A stretch of DNA of 11,615 bases, from NCBI GenBank assembly GCA_030146285.1, contig JASLBZ010000089.1, forward strand, positions 1 through 11,615, written 5' to 3'. Each line of letters begins with the position of its first letter. The first letter of the stretch is position 1. Below the pieces are notes generated by a model that saw only the letters and a list, made by a program, of their open reading frames with translations, did not search any database and was not told where the DNA came from. A program made the translations under genes and the position numbers. The DNA comes from Neisseriaceae bacterium. Lineage in GTDB: Bacteria; Pseudomonadota; Gammaproteobacteria; Burkholderiales; Neisseriaceae. Below are positions 1 to 6,423 of the stretch, in pieces.

Positions 1-798
1 ACCGCTTTGAATAAATTCATTGCCCCCAGTTTAATTGCTGCTTTTGGCTGGCAAGCTGTGCCCAATGTTTACGCTGCTATCTTGCTAATCACGGCTATTT
101 TATTTTGGTTCTTCAGCTTCGATGACAAGAGTCATCACACACCAGCAACCGTGAGCATTAAAGATCAATTGCGTTTGGTTAAAAACAAAGATGTTTTGAA
201 ATACAGCCAATATTATTCAGTGGTATTCGGTGGTTATGTTGGGATTTCATTGTGGTTGGTGAGCTATTACGTTGAAGAATACCATTTTAGTTTGGTTCAG
301 GCTGCCTTATTGGCTGCATGTTTCTCCTTACCTGGTGGCGTGTTGCGTGCTTTTGGTGGTTGGCTATCTGATAAATTTGGCGCGCACAAAGTCACTTGGG
401 CTGTGATGTGGGTTTGTTGGGTATCCTTTTTTATTATGTCCTACCCACCAACACAAATGACCGTGAAGACTGTGGATGGCAGCATGAACTTACATTTGGG
501 ACTGAACGTCGAAGTGTTCACCATTATTTTATTCATTGTTGGTGTGGCTTTGGCAGTGGGTAAAGCATCGGTGTTTAAATTCATCTCCGATGAGTTCCCA
601 CAAGATATTGGTACGGTTTCTGGCATTGTCGGTTTGGCTGGCGGTATGGGTGGTTTCTTATTGCCCATTATGTTCGGTATGTTGGTTGATTTAACGGGTG
701 TGCGTTCTAGCTCGTTTATGTTGATGTACGGAGCCGTTAGTGTCAGCTTAATTTGGATGTATTTTAGCTTTAAAAAACCCTCAAAAGCAGCAGCTTAA
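1..798 (+). CDS. narK: Nitrate/nitrite transporter NarK1-like, C-terminal part (5' end outside window)
   Basis: This is a major facilitator superfamily transporter of the nitrate/nitrite porter (NarK/Nrt) family in the inner membrane. The reading frame is open from base 1 (Thr-Ala-Leu-Asn...), so the true start lies upstream; the TTG at 7 is only an internal Leu codon. The visible 265 residues hold roughly the last seven membrane segments. They include the segment GGVLRAFGGWLSDKFG, whose Arg matches the conserved substrate-binding Arg of the second half of NarK proteins. They also include the Gly-rich second nitrate-signature region around GKASVFKFISDEFPQ and GIVGLAGGMGGF. The Lys/Asp/Glu-containing form of that signature resembles type-I NarK (NarK1), thought to act as a nitrate/proton symporter; I infer the type from sequence memory only. 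The protein ends in a short basic tail. narK2 starts 20 bases after the stop, so the two are almost certainly co-transcribed. Confidence 0.93.
   Translation, partial: TALNKFIAPSLIAAFGWQAVPNVYAAILLITAILFWFFSFDDKSHHTPATVSIKDQLRLVKNKDVLKYSQYYSVVFGGYVGISLWLVSYYVEEYHFSLVQAALLAACFSLPGGVLRAFGGWLSDKFGAHKVTWAVMWVCWVSFFIMSYPPTQMTVKTVDGSMNLHLGLNVEVFTIILFIVGVALAVGKASVFKFISDEFPQDIGTVSGIVGLAGGMGGFLLPIMFGMLVDLTGVRSSSFMLMYGAVSVSLIWMYFSFKKPSKAAA
296..307 (-). repeat. DNA-uptake-sequence-like 12-mer (AGGCAGCCTGAA)
   Basis: The minus strand reads AGGCAGCCTGAA, which to my recollection equals the Kingella-type DUS dialect of Neisseriaceae. It lies inside narK1, where it encodes part of Val-Gln-Ala-Ala. Two 11-base copies of the same core occur at 841-851 and 7092-7102. 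A genome-wide count would show whether it is a real uptake signal. Confidence 0.4.
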
Positions 799-806
799 AT
801 TTGATT

Positions 807-810
807 GGAG
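807..810 (+). promoter_or_regulatory. Ribosome binding site GGAG of narK2
   Basis: GGAG lies eight bases before the ATG at 819. It fixes the start there rather than at the in-frame TTG at 801, which has no such site and would itself contain the GGAG. Confidence 0.8.
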
Positions 811-818
811 AAGTAAAA

Positions 819-2189
819 ATGGGCAAATTAATTCAAGACTGGCAGCCTGAAAATGCCGAGTTTTGGGCCAAAGAGGGCCGAAGTGTTGCTAAGCGCAACC
901 TGTGGATTTCTGTTCCTGCTTTATTATTGGCATTTGCCATTTGGCAAGTTTGGAGCGTCACCGTTGTTAAGTTACCGAGCATTGGTTTTCAATACAATCC
1001 GAATCAATTGTTTTGGTTGGCGGCATTGCCCGCTTTATCTGGTGCAACCTTACGAATTTTCTACTCATTTGTGATTCCTATTTTTGGTGGCCGTCGTTGG
1101 ACTGCGATTTCAACCGCCAGCCTATTGATTCCTGCTATTGGCTTGGGCTTGGCAGTACAAAATCCAAATACCTCGTACACCACCATGTTTGTGTTAGCGC
1201 TATTGTGTGGCTTTGGTGGTGCAAACTTTAGCTCTTCAATGTCAAATATTAGCTTTTTCTTTCCCAAATCAGAAAAAGGCAATGCCTTAGGCATCAATGC
1301 AGGCTTGGGTAATCTAGGTGTGTCGACCGTGCAGTTTGTTGTGCCGTTGATTATCACAGCAGGTGTTTTTGGTGCTTTGGGTGGCGAGCCACAAACCATT
1401 GTCAAAGATGGCAATACCACACAAGTTTGGTTACAAAACGCTGGTTTTATTTGGGTGCCATTTATTATTCTTAGCACATTGACGGCTTGGTTTGGCATGA
1501 ATGATTTGGGCAATATTAAGTCATCATTTAAAGAGCAATCTATTATCTTTAAGCGCCTACACAATTGGCTAATGTGTTGGTTGTATGTTGGTACGTTTGG
1601 TTCTTTTATTGGTTTTTCAGCGGCATTTCCATTGTTAATCTCGCAAGCATTTCCAATGGAAGACCCAATTAAATATGCATTTTTAGGCCCATTGGTGGGC
1701 GCTATTACCCGTGTTGTTGGTGGTTGGGTTTCTGATAAGGTTTCTGCAGCTTGGGTGACGGGTGTTAGCTTCTTTATTATGATTTTGGCAGTATTGGGTG
1801 TGATTTTCTTCTTGCCAGGAGCAGGCAGTGCAGGCAGCTTTACCGGTTTCTTCTTCTGTTTCTTATTGTTGTTTGGCTTCAGTGGTGTGGGTAATGGATC
1901 AACATTTGCCCAAGCACCGTTGATTTTTACTGCCATTCACAAACGTTTGGATCATGAGTCTGAAGAGCAAGCACAACAACATGCCATGAAAGAATCTGCA
2001 ACTGTTTTGGGTTTCATGGGTGCAATCGGTGCTTATGGTGGTTTCTTTATCCCTAAAAGCTTTGGTTCTTCGATTGCAGCCACAGGCAGCGCCCAAACTG
2101 CATTGATTGTGTTTGTGGTGTTTTACATGACCTGTTTGTTTGTGAACTATTGGTTTTACATGCGAAAAGGCTCGTATACCAAGTGCTAA
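819..2189 (+). CDS. narK: Nitrate/nitrite antiporter NarK2-like
   Basis: This is a complete 456-residue major facilitator protein of the NarK family with about 12 hydrophobic segments. Both nitrate-signature regions are visible: a Gly/Asn/Ser-rich stretch from about residue 131 (GFGGANFSSSMSNISFFFPK) and a second from about 353 (GFSGVGNGSTFAQAPLIF). The two Arg residues expected to hold the substrate anion are R79 (in GATLRIFYS) and R298 (in GAITRVVGGW). The length and the extended loops (after residue 185 and in the region around 380-395) fit type-II NarK proteins, which in characterised denitrifiers exchange nitrate for nitrite; that role is inferred by family. The start at 819 is chosen because of the Shine-Dalgarno at 807-810. 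The gene follows narK1 by 20 bases and is closed by a terminator 25 bases after its stop. Confidence 0.95.
   Translation: MGKLIQDWQPENAEFWAKEGRSVAKRNLWISVPALLLAFAIWQVWSVTVVKLPSIGFQYNPNQLFWLAALPALSGATLRIFYSFVIPIFGGRRWTAISTASLLIPAIGLGLAVQNPNTSYTTMFVLALLCGFGGANFSSSMSNISFFFPKSEKGNALGINAGLGNLGVSTVQFVVPLIITAGVFGALGGEPQTIVKDGNTTQVWLQNAGFIWVPFIILSTLTAWFGMNDLGNIKSSFKEQSIIFKRLHNWLMCWLYVGTFGSFIGFSAAFPLLISQAFPMEDPIKYAFLGPLVGAITRVVGGWVSDKVSAAWVTGVSFFIMILAVLGVIFFLPGAGSAGSFTGFFFCFLLLFGFSGVGNGSTFAQAPLIFTAIHKRLDHESEEQAQQHAMKESATVLGFMGAIGAYGGFFIPKSFGSSIAATGSAQTALIVFVVFYMTCLFVNYWFYMRKGSYTKC
841..851 (+). repeat. DNA-uptake-sequence-like 11-mer (GGCAGCCTGAA)
   Basis: An 11-base match to the core found at 296-307 (12th base T instead of A). 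It lies in the N-terminal codons of narK2 and encodes part of Trp-Gln-Pro-Glu. Confidence 0.3.
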
Positions 2190-2213
2190 GCCACAAAAAT
2201 ATCCTTTTTCCCC

Positions 2214-2246
2214 AAATGGTCTTTGCCTTCAGTAAAGGCCATTTTT
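2214..2246 (+). terminator. Rho-independent terminator after narK2
   Basis: AAATGGTCTTT (2214-2224) pairs with AAAGGCCATTT (2234-2244), giving 11 pairs including one G-T wobble, around a 9-base loop. A run of five T (2242-2246) ends the right arm. It lies 25 bases after the narK2 stop and should separate narK1K2 transcripts from narGHJI. Confidence 0.8.
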
Positions 2247-2394
2247 GTTAATCAAATCAATGAAAGTGCTATCTGCTGCTTTGCGTAGATTGTTTTTATG
2301 CACCTTCTTGGCACTGCGACAAAAATGTCTTTCTTGGTCAATCAAAAAAATAAAAACTGATTTAGCTCAATAAAACACCATTTTAAAATCTGTC

Positions 2395-2450
2395 ATTGAA
2401 GCAGAATTGAAGTTTGGATTGGATGTTATTGAAGCTTTTTTAAGATTGAA
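2395..2450 (+). repeat. Helically spaced ATTGAAG direct repeats
   Basis: ATTGAAG occurs at 2395-2401, 2406-2412 and 2428-2434. A variant ATTGGAT lies at 2418-2424 and ATTGAAC at 2445-2451. The first four starts are 11, 12 and 10 bases apart, roughly one helical turn, as for a protein binding one face of DNA. No known site consensus is recognised. Confidence 0.45.
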
Positions 2451-2514
2451 CTTTGGTCATTTACATCGGTCGTGCAAAGTGAAAAAGCACCTCTATGATG
2501 CTTCTTAGCCTATT

Positions 2515-2540
2515 GAAAACGTTTTCTTGTTCCAGAAAAC
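2515..2540. repeat. GAAAAC palindrome and overlapping hairpin
   Basis: GAAAACGTTTTC (2515-2526) is a perfect 12-base palindrome. Its right half also pairs with a third arm: GTTTTCT (2521-2527) and AGAAAAC (2534-2540) form a 7-bp stem with a 6-base loop. The hexamer thus occurs three times in 26 bases in alternating orientation. It is not followed by a T-run, so it is not a terminator. Confidence 0.5.
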
Positions 2541-2590
2541 TTGGGTGCTTGGCCTAACACCTACACCAAGTGCTAGTTAGTCTAAGTAAA

Positions 2591-2627
2591 AGGAAGTAGT
2601 TTTGGCACCGATAAATTGCTACTTCCT
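2591..2627. repeat. 9-bp inverted repeat upstream of narG promoter
   Basis: AGGAAGTAG (2591-2599) and CTACTTCCT (2619-2627) are perfect inverted copies around a 19-base spacer. Each arm contains a 6-of-7 match to the NarL/NarP heptamer (TACYNMT): TACTTCC at 2620-2626 and its inverse GGAAGTA at 2592-2598. A full heptamer match, TACCAAT (2627-2633), directly follows the right arm. It may be a binding site for a nitrate-responsive regulator; this is inferred from position and motif. Confidence 0.45.
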
Positions 2628-2654
2628 ACCAATGGTTATCAATGACAGGAAATT

Positions 2655-2667
2655 TATAATATTGCAT
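2655..2667 (+). promoter_or_regulatory. Probable narG promoter (-10 TATAAT)
   Basis: TATAAT at 2655-2660 is a perfect sigma-70 -10 box, about 48 bases before the narG ATG, giving a start of transcription near 2667. No TTGACA-like -35 is found 15-18 bases upstream (ATGGTT region), as expected for an activator-dependent promoter. The heptamer-containing region at 2591-2633 ends about 20 bases before the -10. Confidence 0.5.
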
Positions 2668-2707
2668 AGATAAAAATAAGCCACTGTGGCCGAATTGGAG
2701 CACAAGA

Positions 2708-5700
2708 ATGAGTCATTTTTTAGATAGATTGAACTTCTTAAGTAAAACCAAAGAGACGTTTTCTGATAACCACGGTGCGGTTGTGGCTGAAGATCGCGAT
2801 TGGGAAGATGGTTACCGCCAAAGATGGCAGCACGATAAAATCGTACGCTCAACACATGGCGTAAACTGTACTGGCTCTTGTAGCTGGCAGGTCTTTGTTA
2901 AAAATGGTCTAATTACTTGGGAAATGCAACAAACCGATTACCCAAGAACCCGACCTGATTTGCCAAACCATGAGCCACGCGGTTGTCCGCGCGGCGCTTC
3001 TTATAGCTGGTATGTGTATTCAGCACAGCGGGTTAAATACCCAATGATTCGTTCTGAATTGCTGCGCATGTGGCGTGAAAAACGTGCCAGTATGGGGCCA
3101 ATCGAATCTTGGCAAGCCATTACCAGTGATCCAGCTTCGGCAAAACGCTATAAAGAAAAACGCGGTCAAGGTGGCTTTGTGCGCACCAATTGGGAAGAGG
3201 CTTACGAAATTATTGCGGCGGCAAATGCCTTTACCATTAAAGAATATGGTCCAGACCGTGTCTTTGGTTTCTCACCGATTCCGGCCATGTCAATGGTCAG
3301 TTATGCCGCAGGCTCTCGTTATTTAAGTTTAATTGGTGGCGTACCTTTGTCATTTTATGACTGGTATTGTGATTTGCCACCGGCAAGCCCACAAATTTGG
3401 GGCGAGCAAACAGACGTTCCTGAATCTGCTGACTGGTATAACTCAAACTACCTCATGGTTTGGGGCTCCAATGTACCCATGACCCGTACGCCAGACGCTC
3501 ACTTTTACACTGAAGTGCGCTACAAAGGCACCAAAACCGTAGCCGTATCACCGGACTATGCCGAGATGGTGAAATTTAGTGATATCTGGCTAGCACCCAA
3601 ACAAGGTACGGATGCCGCACTTGCTATGGCAATGGGGCATGTCATCTTAAAAGAATTTCATTTAAACAATCCGTCTGCTTACTTTACCGATTACTGTCGT
3701 CGCTTAACCGATATGCCGGTACTTGTGACCTTAGAAGAAAAAGACAACCAATTGCTGCCAAGTTATTACTTGCGTGCGAGCCAATTAAACAGTGCCATTC
3801 AAGAAGAAAACAATCCTGAATGGAAAGTATTGGTTTTAGACGAAACCACACAAGACATTGTTGCACCAAAAGGGTCGATTGGTTTTAGATGGGGTCAAAA
3901 GGGCAAATGGAACTTGCGCGCTGAAAATGCACAAGACAAAGAAATGAAAGCCCAACTGACTTTAGAAAAAAATCACGATGAAATGGCTGCGGTGACTTTT
4001 GACTACTTCGGTGGTAAAGATGCAACCAGTACCATTGTTCGCAATGTACCTGTGAAAACCATTACCACCGATGATGGCAAAACCATCAAAGTGGCTACGG
4101 TATTTGATTTGATGTGCGCAAACTACGGTATTGATCGTGGTTTTGGTGGCGGCGGTGTTGCTAATGACTACCACCAAGACATTCCGTATACACCAGCATG
4201 GCAAGAAAAACATACCGGTGTTAAACCCGATATGGTGATTCAGGTTGCCCGTGAATTTGCACAAAATGCCCATGATACCCATGGTCGCAGCATGGTGATT
4301 ATTGGTGCCGGTATTAACCACTGGTATCACATGGATATGGCGTACCGCGGCATTATCAATATGCTCATGATGTGTGGCTGTATTGGTCAAAGTGGTGGTG
4401 GTTGGGCACATTATGTGGGCCAAGAAAAATTGCGTCCACAAACAGGTTGGTCACCTTTGGCTTTCGCCTTGGATTGGCAGCGCCCTGTGCGTCAAATGAA
4501 TGGTACGTCATTCTTCTATGCCCATACCAGCCAATGGCGCCACGAAAAATTGAACATGGATGAAATCATTGCGCCAACGCATGAAGCAGACATGAATGGT
4601 CTTGCAACACTGGATTACAACGCCAAAGCAGAGCGCATGGGCTGGTTACCATCAGCACCGCAATTAACAACCAATCCATTTGATGTGGTAAAAGCCGCTG
4701 AAAAAGCCGGTCAAGACCCGATTGAATACGCCGTATCACAATTGAAATCAGGCGAATTGGATATGTCTTGTAACGATCCAGACAATCCCAAAAACTTCCC
4801 ACGTAACTTGTTTGTTTGGCGCTCGAATATTTTGGGTTCTTCTGGTAAAGGCCATGAGTATTTCTTGAAATACTTATTGGGCACACAAAATGCATTAATG
4901 TGTGATGAGGACGATTGCATTAAACCCGATACCATCAATGTGCGTCCTGCTGCCGAAGGCAAGTTGGACTTGCTCACCGTGCTTGACTTTAGAATGTCAA
5001 CCACTTGCTTGTATGCGGATTTGGTTTTGCCAACAGCAACATGGTATGAAAAATATGACTTAAATACGTCAGACATGCACCCATTTATTCACCCATTCAG
5101 TGAAGCAGTGCAACCTTTATGGGAAAGCAAGTCGGACTGGGATATTTATGGCGGCTTGGCGAAAAAACTCTCTGAATTATCAAAAGGCTATTTGGATACC
5201 CAAAAAGATTTGGTATTAACGCCATTGATGCATGACACACCAGAAGAGTTGGGTCAGCCATTTGATGTGAAAGATTGGAAACTGGGTGAATGCGATCCGA
5301 TTCCAGGCAAAACCATGCCGAAAATCACAGTGGTAGAGCGCGATTATACCGCTATTTATGAGAAATACTCATCCGTTGGTCCATTGTTGGAAAAATTGGG
5401 TAACGGTGGTAAGGGCATTGCTTGGAAAACAGAACATGAAGTTGATTTATTGCGTCAATTAAACTTCACGAAAAAAGATGGTGTTGCCAAAGGGCAGCCT
5501 AAACTGGAAACAGCCATTGATGCTGCCGAAATGATTTTAAGTTTGGCACCTGAGACCAATGGGCATGTGGCTGTTAAAGCTTGGGGTGCATTGTCTGAAT
5601 TTACCGGTATCGACCACAGACATTTGGCACTGCCGCGTGAGCATGATTCGATTCGCTTTAAAGACATTCAAGCGCAGCCTCGTAAAATTATTTCTTCACC

Positions 5701-6403
5701 AACTTGGTCAGGTTTGGAAAGTGAAGAAGTCAGCTATAACGCATGTTACACCAATGTGCATGAGCTCATTCCTTGGCGCACCATTACCGGTCGTCAGCAG
5801 TTTTATCAAGATCACCAATGGATGCGTTTGTTTGGCGAAGGCTTTAGTTCTTATAAACCAGCTGTTGATTTAAAAACCACTGAAAAAGTATTGGGTAAGC
5901 ACAGCAATGGTAACCCTGAGATTGTGCTGAACTTCTTAACGCCACATCAAAAGTGGGGTATTCACAGTACTTATTCAGATAACTTACGCATGTTGACCTT
6001 ATCACGTGGTGGTCCACACATCTGGATGTCTGAAATCGATGCGAAAAAAGCCGATTTAGAAGACAACGATTGGATTGAGGCATTCAATGTCAATGGCACC
6101 ATTACCGCTCGAGTGGTTGTGAGTCAACGTATTCCTGAAGGCATGACCATGATGTATCACGCCCAAGAGAAAATCATCAACGTACCTGGCGCAGAAATGT
6201 CCGGTAAACGTGGTGGTATTCACAACTCGGTAACCAAAACCGTCATGAAGCCAACGCACATGATTGGTGGTTATGCCCAATTATCATGGGGCTTTAACTA
6301 CTACGGTACTGTGGGTACGAATCGTGATGAATTTGTGGTGGTTCGCAAAATGGCCAATATTGATTGGCAAGATCAGCCACTTAGCGCCGATGCGTCTTCT
6401 TGA
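2708..6403 (+). CDS. narG: Respiratory nitrate reductase alpha subunit NarG
   Basis: This is the catalytic subunit of membrane-bound nitrate reductase A, reducing nitrate to nitrite at a molybdenum bis-MGD centre in the cytoplasm. It has 1231 residues, close to the 1247 of E. coli NarG. The N-terminal 4Fe-4S (FS0) ligands are H50, C54, C58 (STHGVNCTGSCSW) and C93 (PRGCPRG), the same numbers as in E. coli. The molybdenum ligand D222 lies in YDWYCDLPPASPQ. The C-terminal part (from about residue 990) is the molybdopterin-dinucleotide-binding domain with VHELIPWRTITGRQQFY. The N-terminus has no functional twin-arginine signal, only the vestigial NarG-type leader. The start is supported by GGAG at 2697-2700, seven bases upstream. 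It is the first gene of narGHJI and lies 20 bases before narH. Confidence 0.98.
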   Translation: MSHFLDRLNFLSKTKETFSDNHGAVVAEDRDWEDGYRQRWQHDKIVRSTHGVNCTGSCSWQVFVKNGLITWEMQQTDYPRTRPDLPNHEPRGCPRGASYSWYVYSAQRVKYPMIRSELLRMWREKRASMGPIESWQAITSDPASAKRYKEKRGQGGFVRTNWEEAYEIIAAANAFTIKEYGPDRVFGFSPIPAMSMVSYAAGSRYLSLIGGVPLSFYDWYCDLPPASPQIWGEQTDVPESADWYNSNYLMVWGSNVPMTRTPDAHFYTEVRYKGTKTVAVSPDYAEMVKFSDIWLAPKQGTDAALAMAMGHVILKEFHLNNPSAYFTDYCRRLTDMPVLVTLEEKDNQLLPSYYLRASQLNSAIQEENNPEWKVLVLDETTQDIVAPKGSIGFRWGQKGKWNLRAENAQDKEMKAQLTLEKNHDEMAAVTFDYFGGKDATSTIVRNVPVKTITTDDGKTIKVATVFDLMCANYGIDRGFGGGGVANDYHQDIPYTPAWQEKHTGVKPDMVIQVAREFAQNAHDTHGRSMVIIGAGINHWYHMDMAYRGIINMLMMCGCIGQSGGGWAHYVGQEKLRPQTGWSPLAFALDWQRPVRQMNGTSFFYAHTSQWRHEKLNMDEIIAPTHEADMNGLATLDYNAKAERMGWLPSAPQLTTNPFDVVKAAEKAGQDPIEYAVSQLKSGELDMSCNDPDNPKNFPRNLFVWRSNILGSSGKGHEYFLKYLLGTQNALMCDEDDCIKPDTINVRPAAEGKLDLLTVLDFRMSTTCLYADLVLPTATWYEKYDLNTSDMHPFIHPFSEAVQPLWESKSDWDIYGGLAKKLSELSKGYLDTQKDLVLTPLMHDTPEELGQPFDVKDWKLGECDPIPGKTMPKITVVERDYTAIYEKYSSVGPLLEKLGNGGKGIAWKTEHEVDLLRQLNFTKKDGVAKGQPKLETAIDAAEMILSLAPETNGHVAVKAWGALSEFTGIDHRHLALPREHDSIRFKDIQAQPRKIISSPTWSGLESEEVSYNACYTNVHELIPWRTITGRQQFYQDHQWMRLFGEGFSSYKPAVDLKTTEKVLGKHSNGNPEIVLNFLTPHQKWGIHSTYSDNLRMLTLSRGGPHIWMSEIDAKKADLEDNDWIEAFNVNGTITARVVVSQRIPEGMTMMYHAQEKIINVPGAEMSGKRGGIHNSVTKTVMKPTHMIGGYAQLSWGFNYYGTVGTNRDEFVVVRKMANIDWQDQPLSADASS

Positions 6404-6410
6404 GAAAACA

Positions 6411-6415
6411 AAGGA
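6411..6415 (+). promoter_or_regulatory. Ribosome binding site AAGGA of narH
   Basis: AAGGA lies eight bases before the ATG at 6424. It fixes that start; the reading frame is open further upstream into the end of narG, but the family N-terminus (MKIRAQIGMVLNLDKC) begins at this ATG. Confidence 0.8.
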
Positions 6416-6423
6416 ATACAATA

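Larger units (their letters stand above)
2247..2707. promoter_or_regulatory. Regulatory region upstream of narG, no convincing gene
   Basis: This is a 461-base stretch between the narK2 terminator and narG. It is AT-rich, with frequent stops, and I see no gene with a ribosome site. It holds spaced ATTGAAG repeats (2395-2450), a GAAAAC palindrome and hairpin (2515-2540), a 9-bp inverted repeat (2591-2627), a TACCAAT heptamer (2627-2633) and a TATAAT box (2655-2660). No canonical FNR box (TTGAT-N4-ATCAA) is present. The best partial match is at 2242-2255 (8 of 10 positions), overlapping the terminator T-run and too far from narG to be a class-II site. The near-palindrome GCCACTGTGGC (2680-2690) lies just before the narG ribosome site. 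Confidence 0.65.

Noticed and set aside
1061..1936. A 291-codon open frame on the minus strand inside narK2
   Set aside because: It is fully antisense to a conserved transporter gene, has low-complexity Pro/Lys-rich content and no recognisable domain. Long antisense frames arise from the codon bias of the real gene.
2260..2373. A 37-codon reading frame starting MKVLSAALRRLFLC in the region before narG
   Set aside because: No Shine-Dalgarno sequence precedes its ATG, no family is recognised, and it lies in an AT-rich regulatory stretch just after a terminator. It is probably a chance frame.
2602..2615. TTGGCACCGATAAA as an FNR box inside the inverted-repeat spacer
   Set aside because: It matches only 7 of 10 consensus positions and lies about 59 bases before the predicted transcription start, not at -41.
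2680..2690. GCCACTGTGGC as a hairpin controlling narG translation
   Set aside because: With one central base the full stem cannot fold; only 4 pairs with a 3-base loop are possible, too weak to support a claim.
2619..2855. A 78-codon minus-strand frame crossing the narG start
   Set aside because: It overlaps the narG promoter and its N-terminal codons and shows no domain or plausible ribosome site.
3962..4441. A 159-codon open frame on the minus strand inside narG
   Set aside because: It is antisense to conserved NarG coding sequence, His/Asn/Thr-rich, with no family resemblance.
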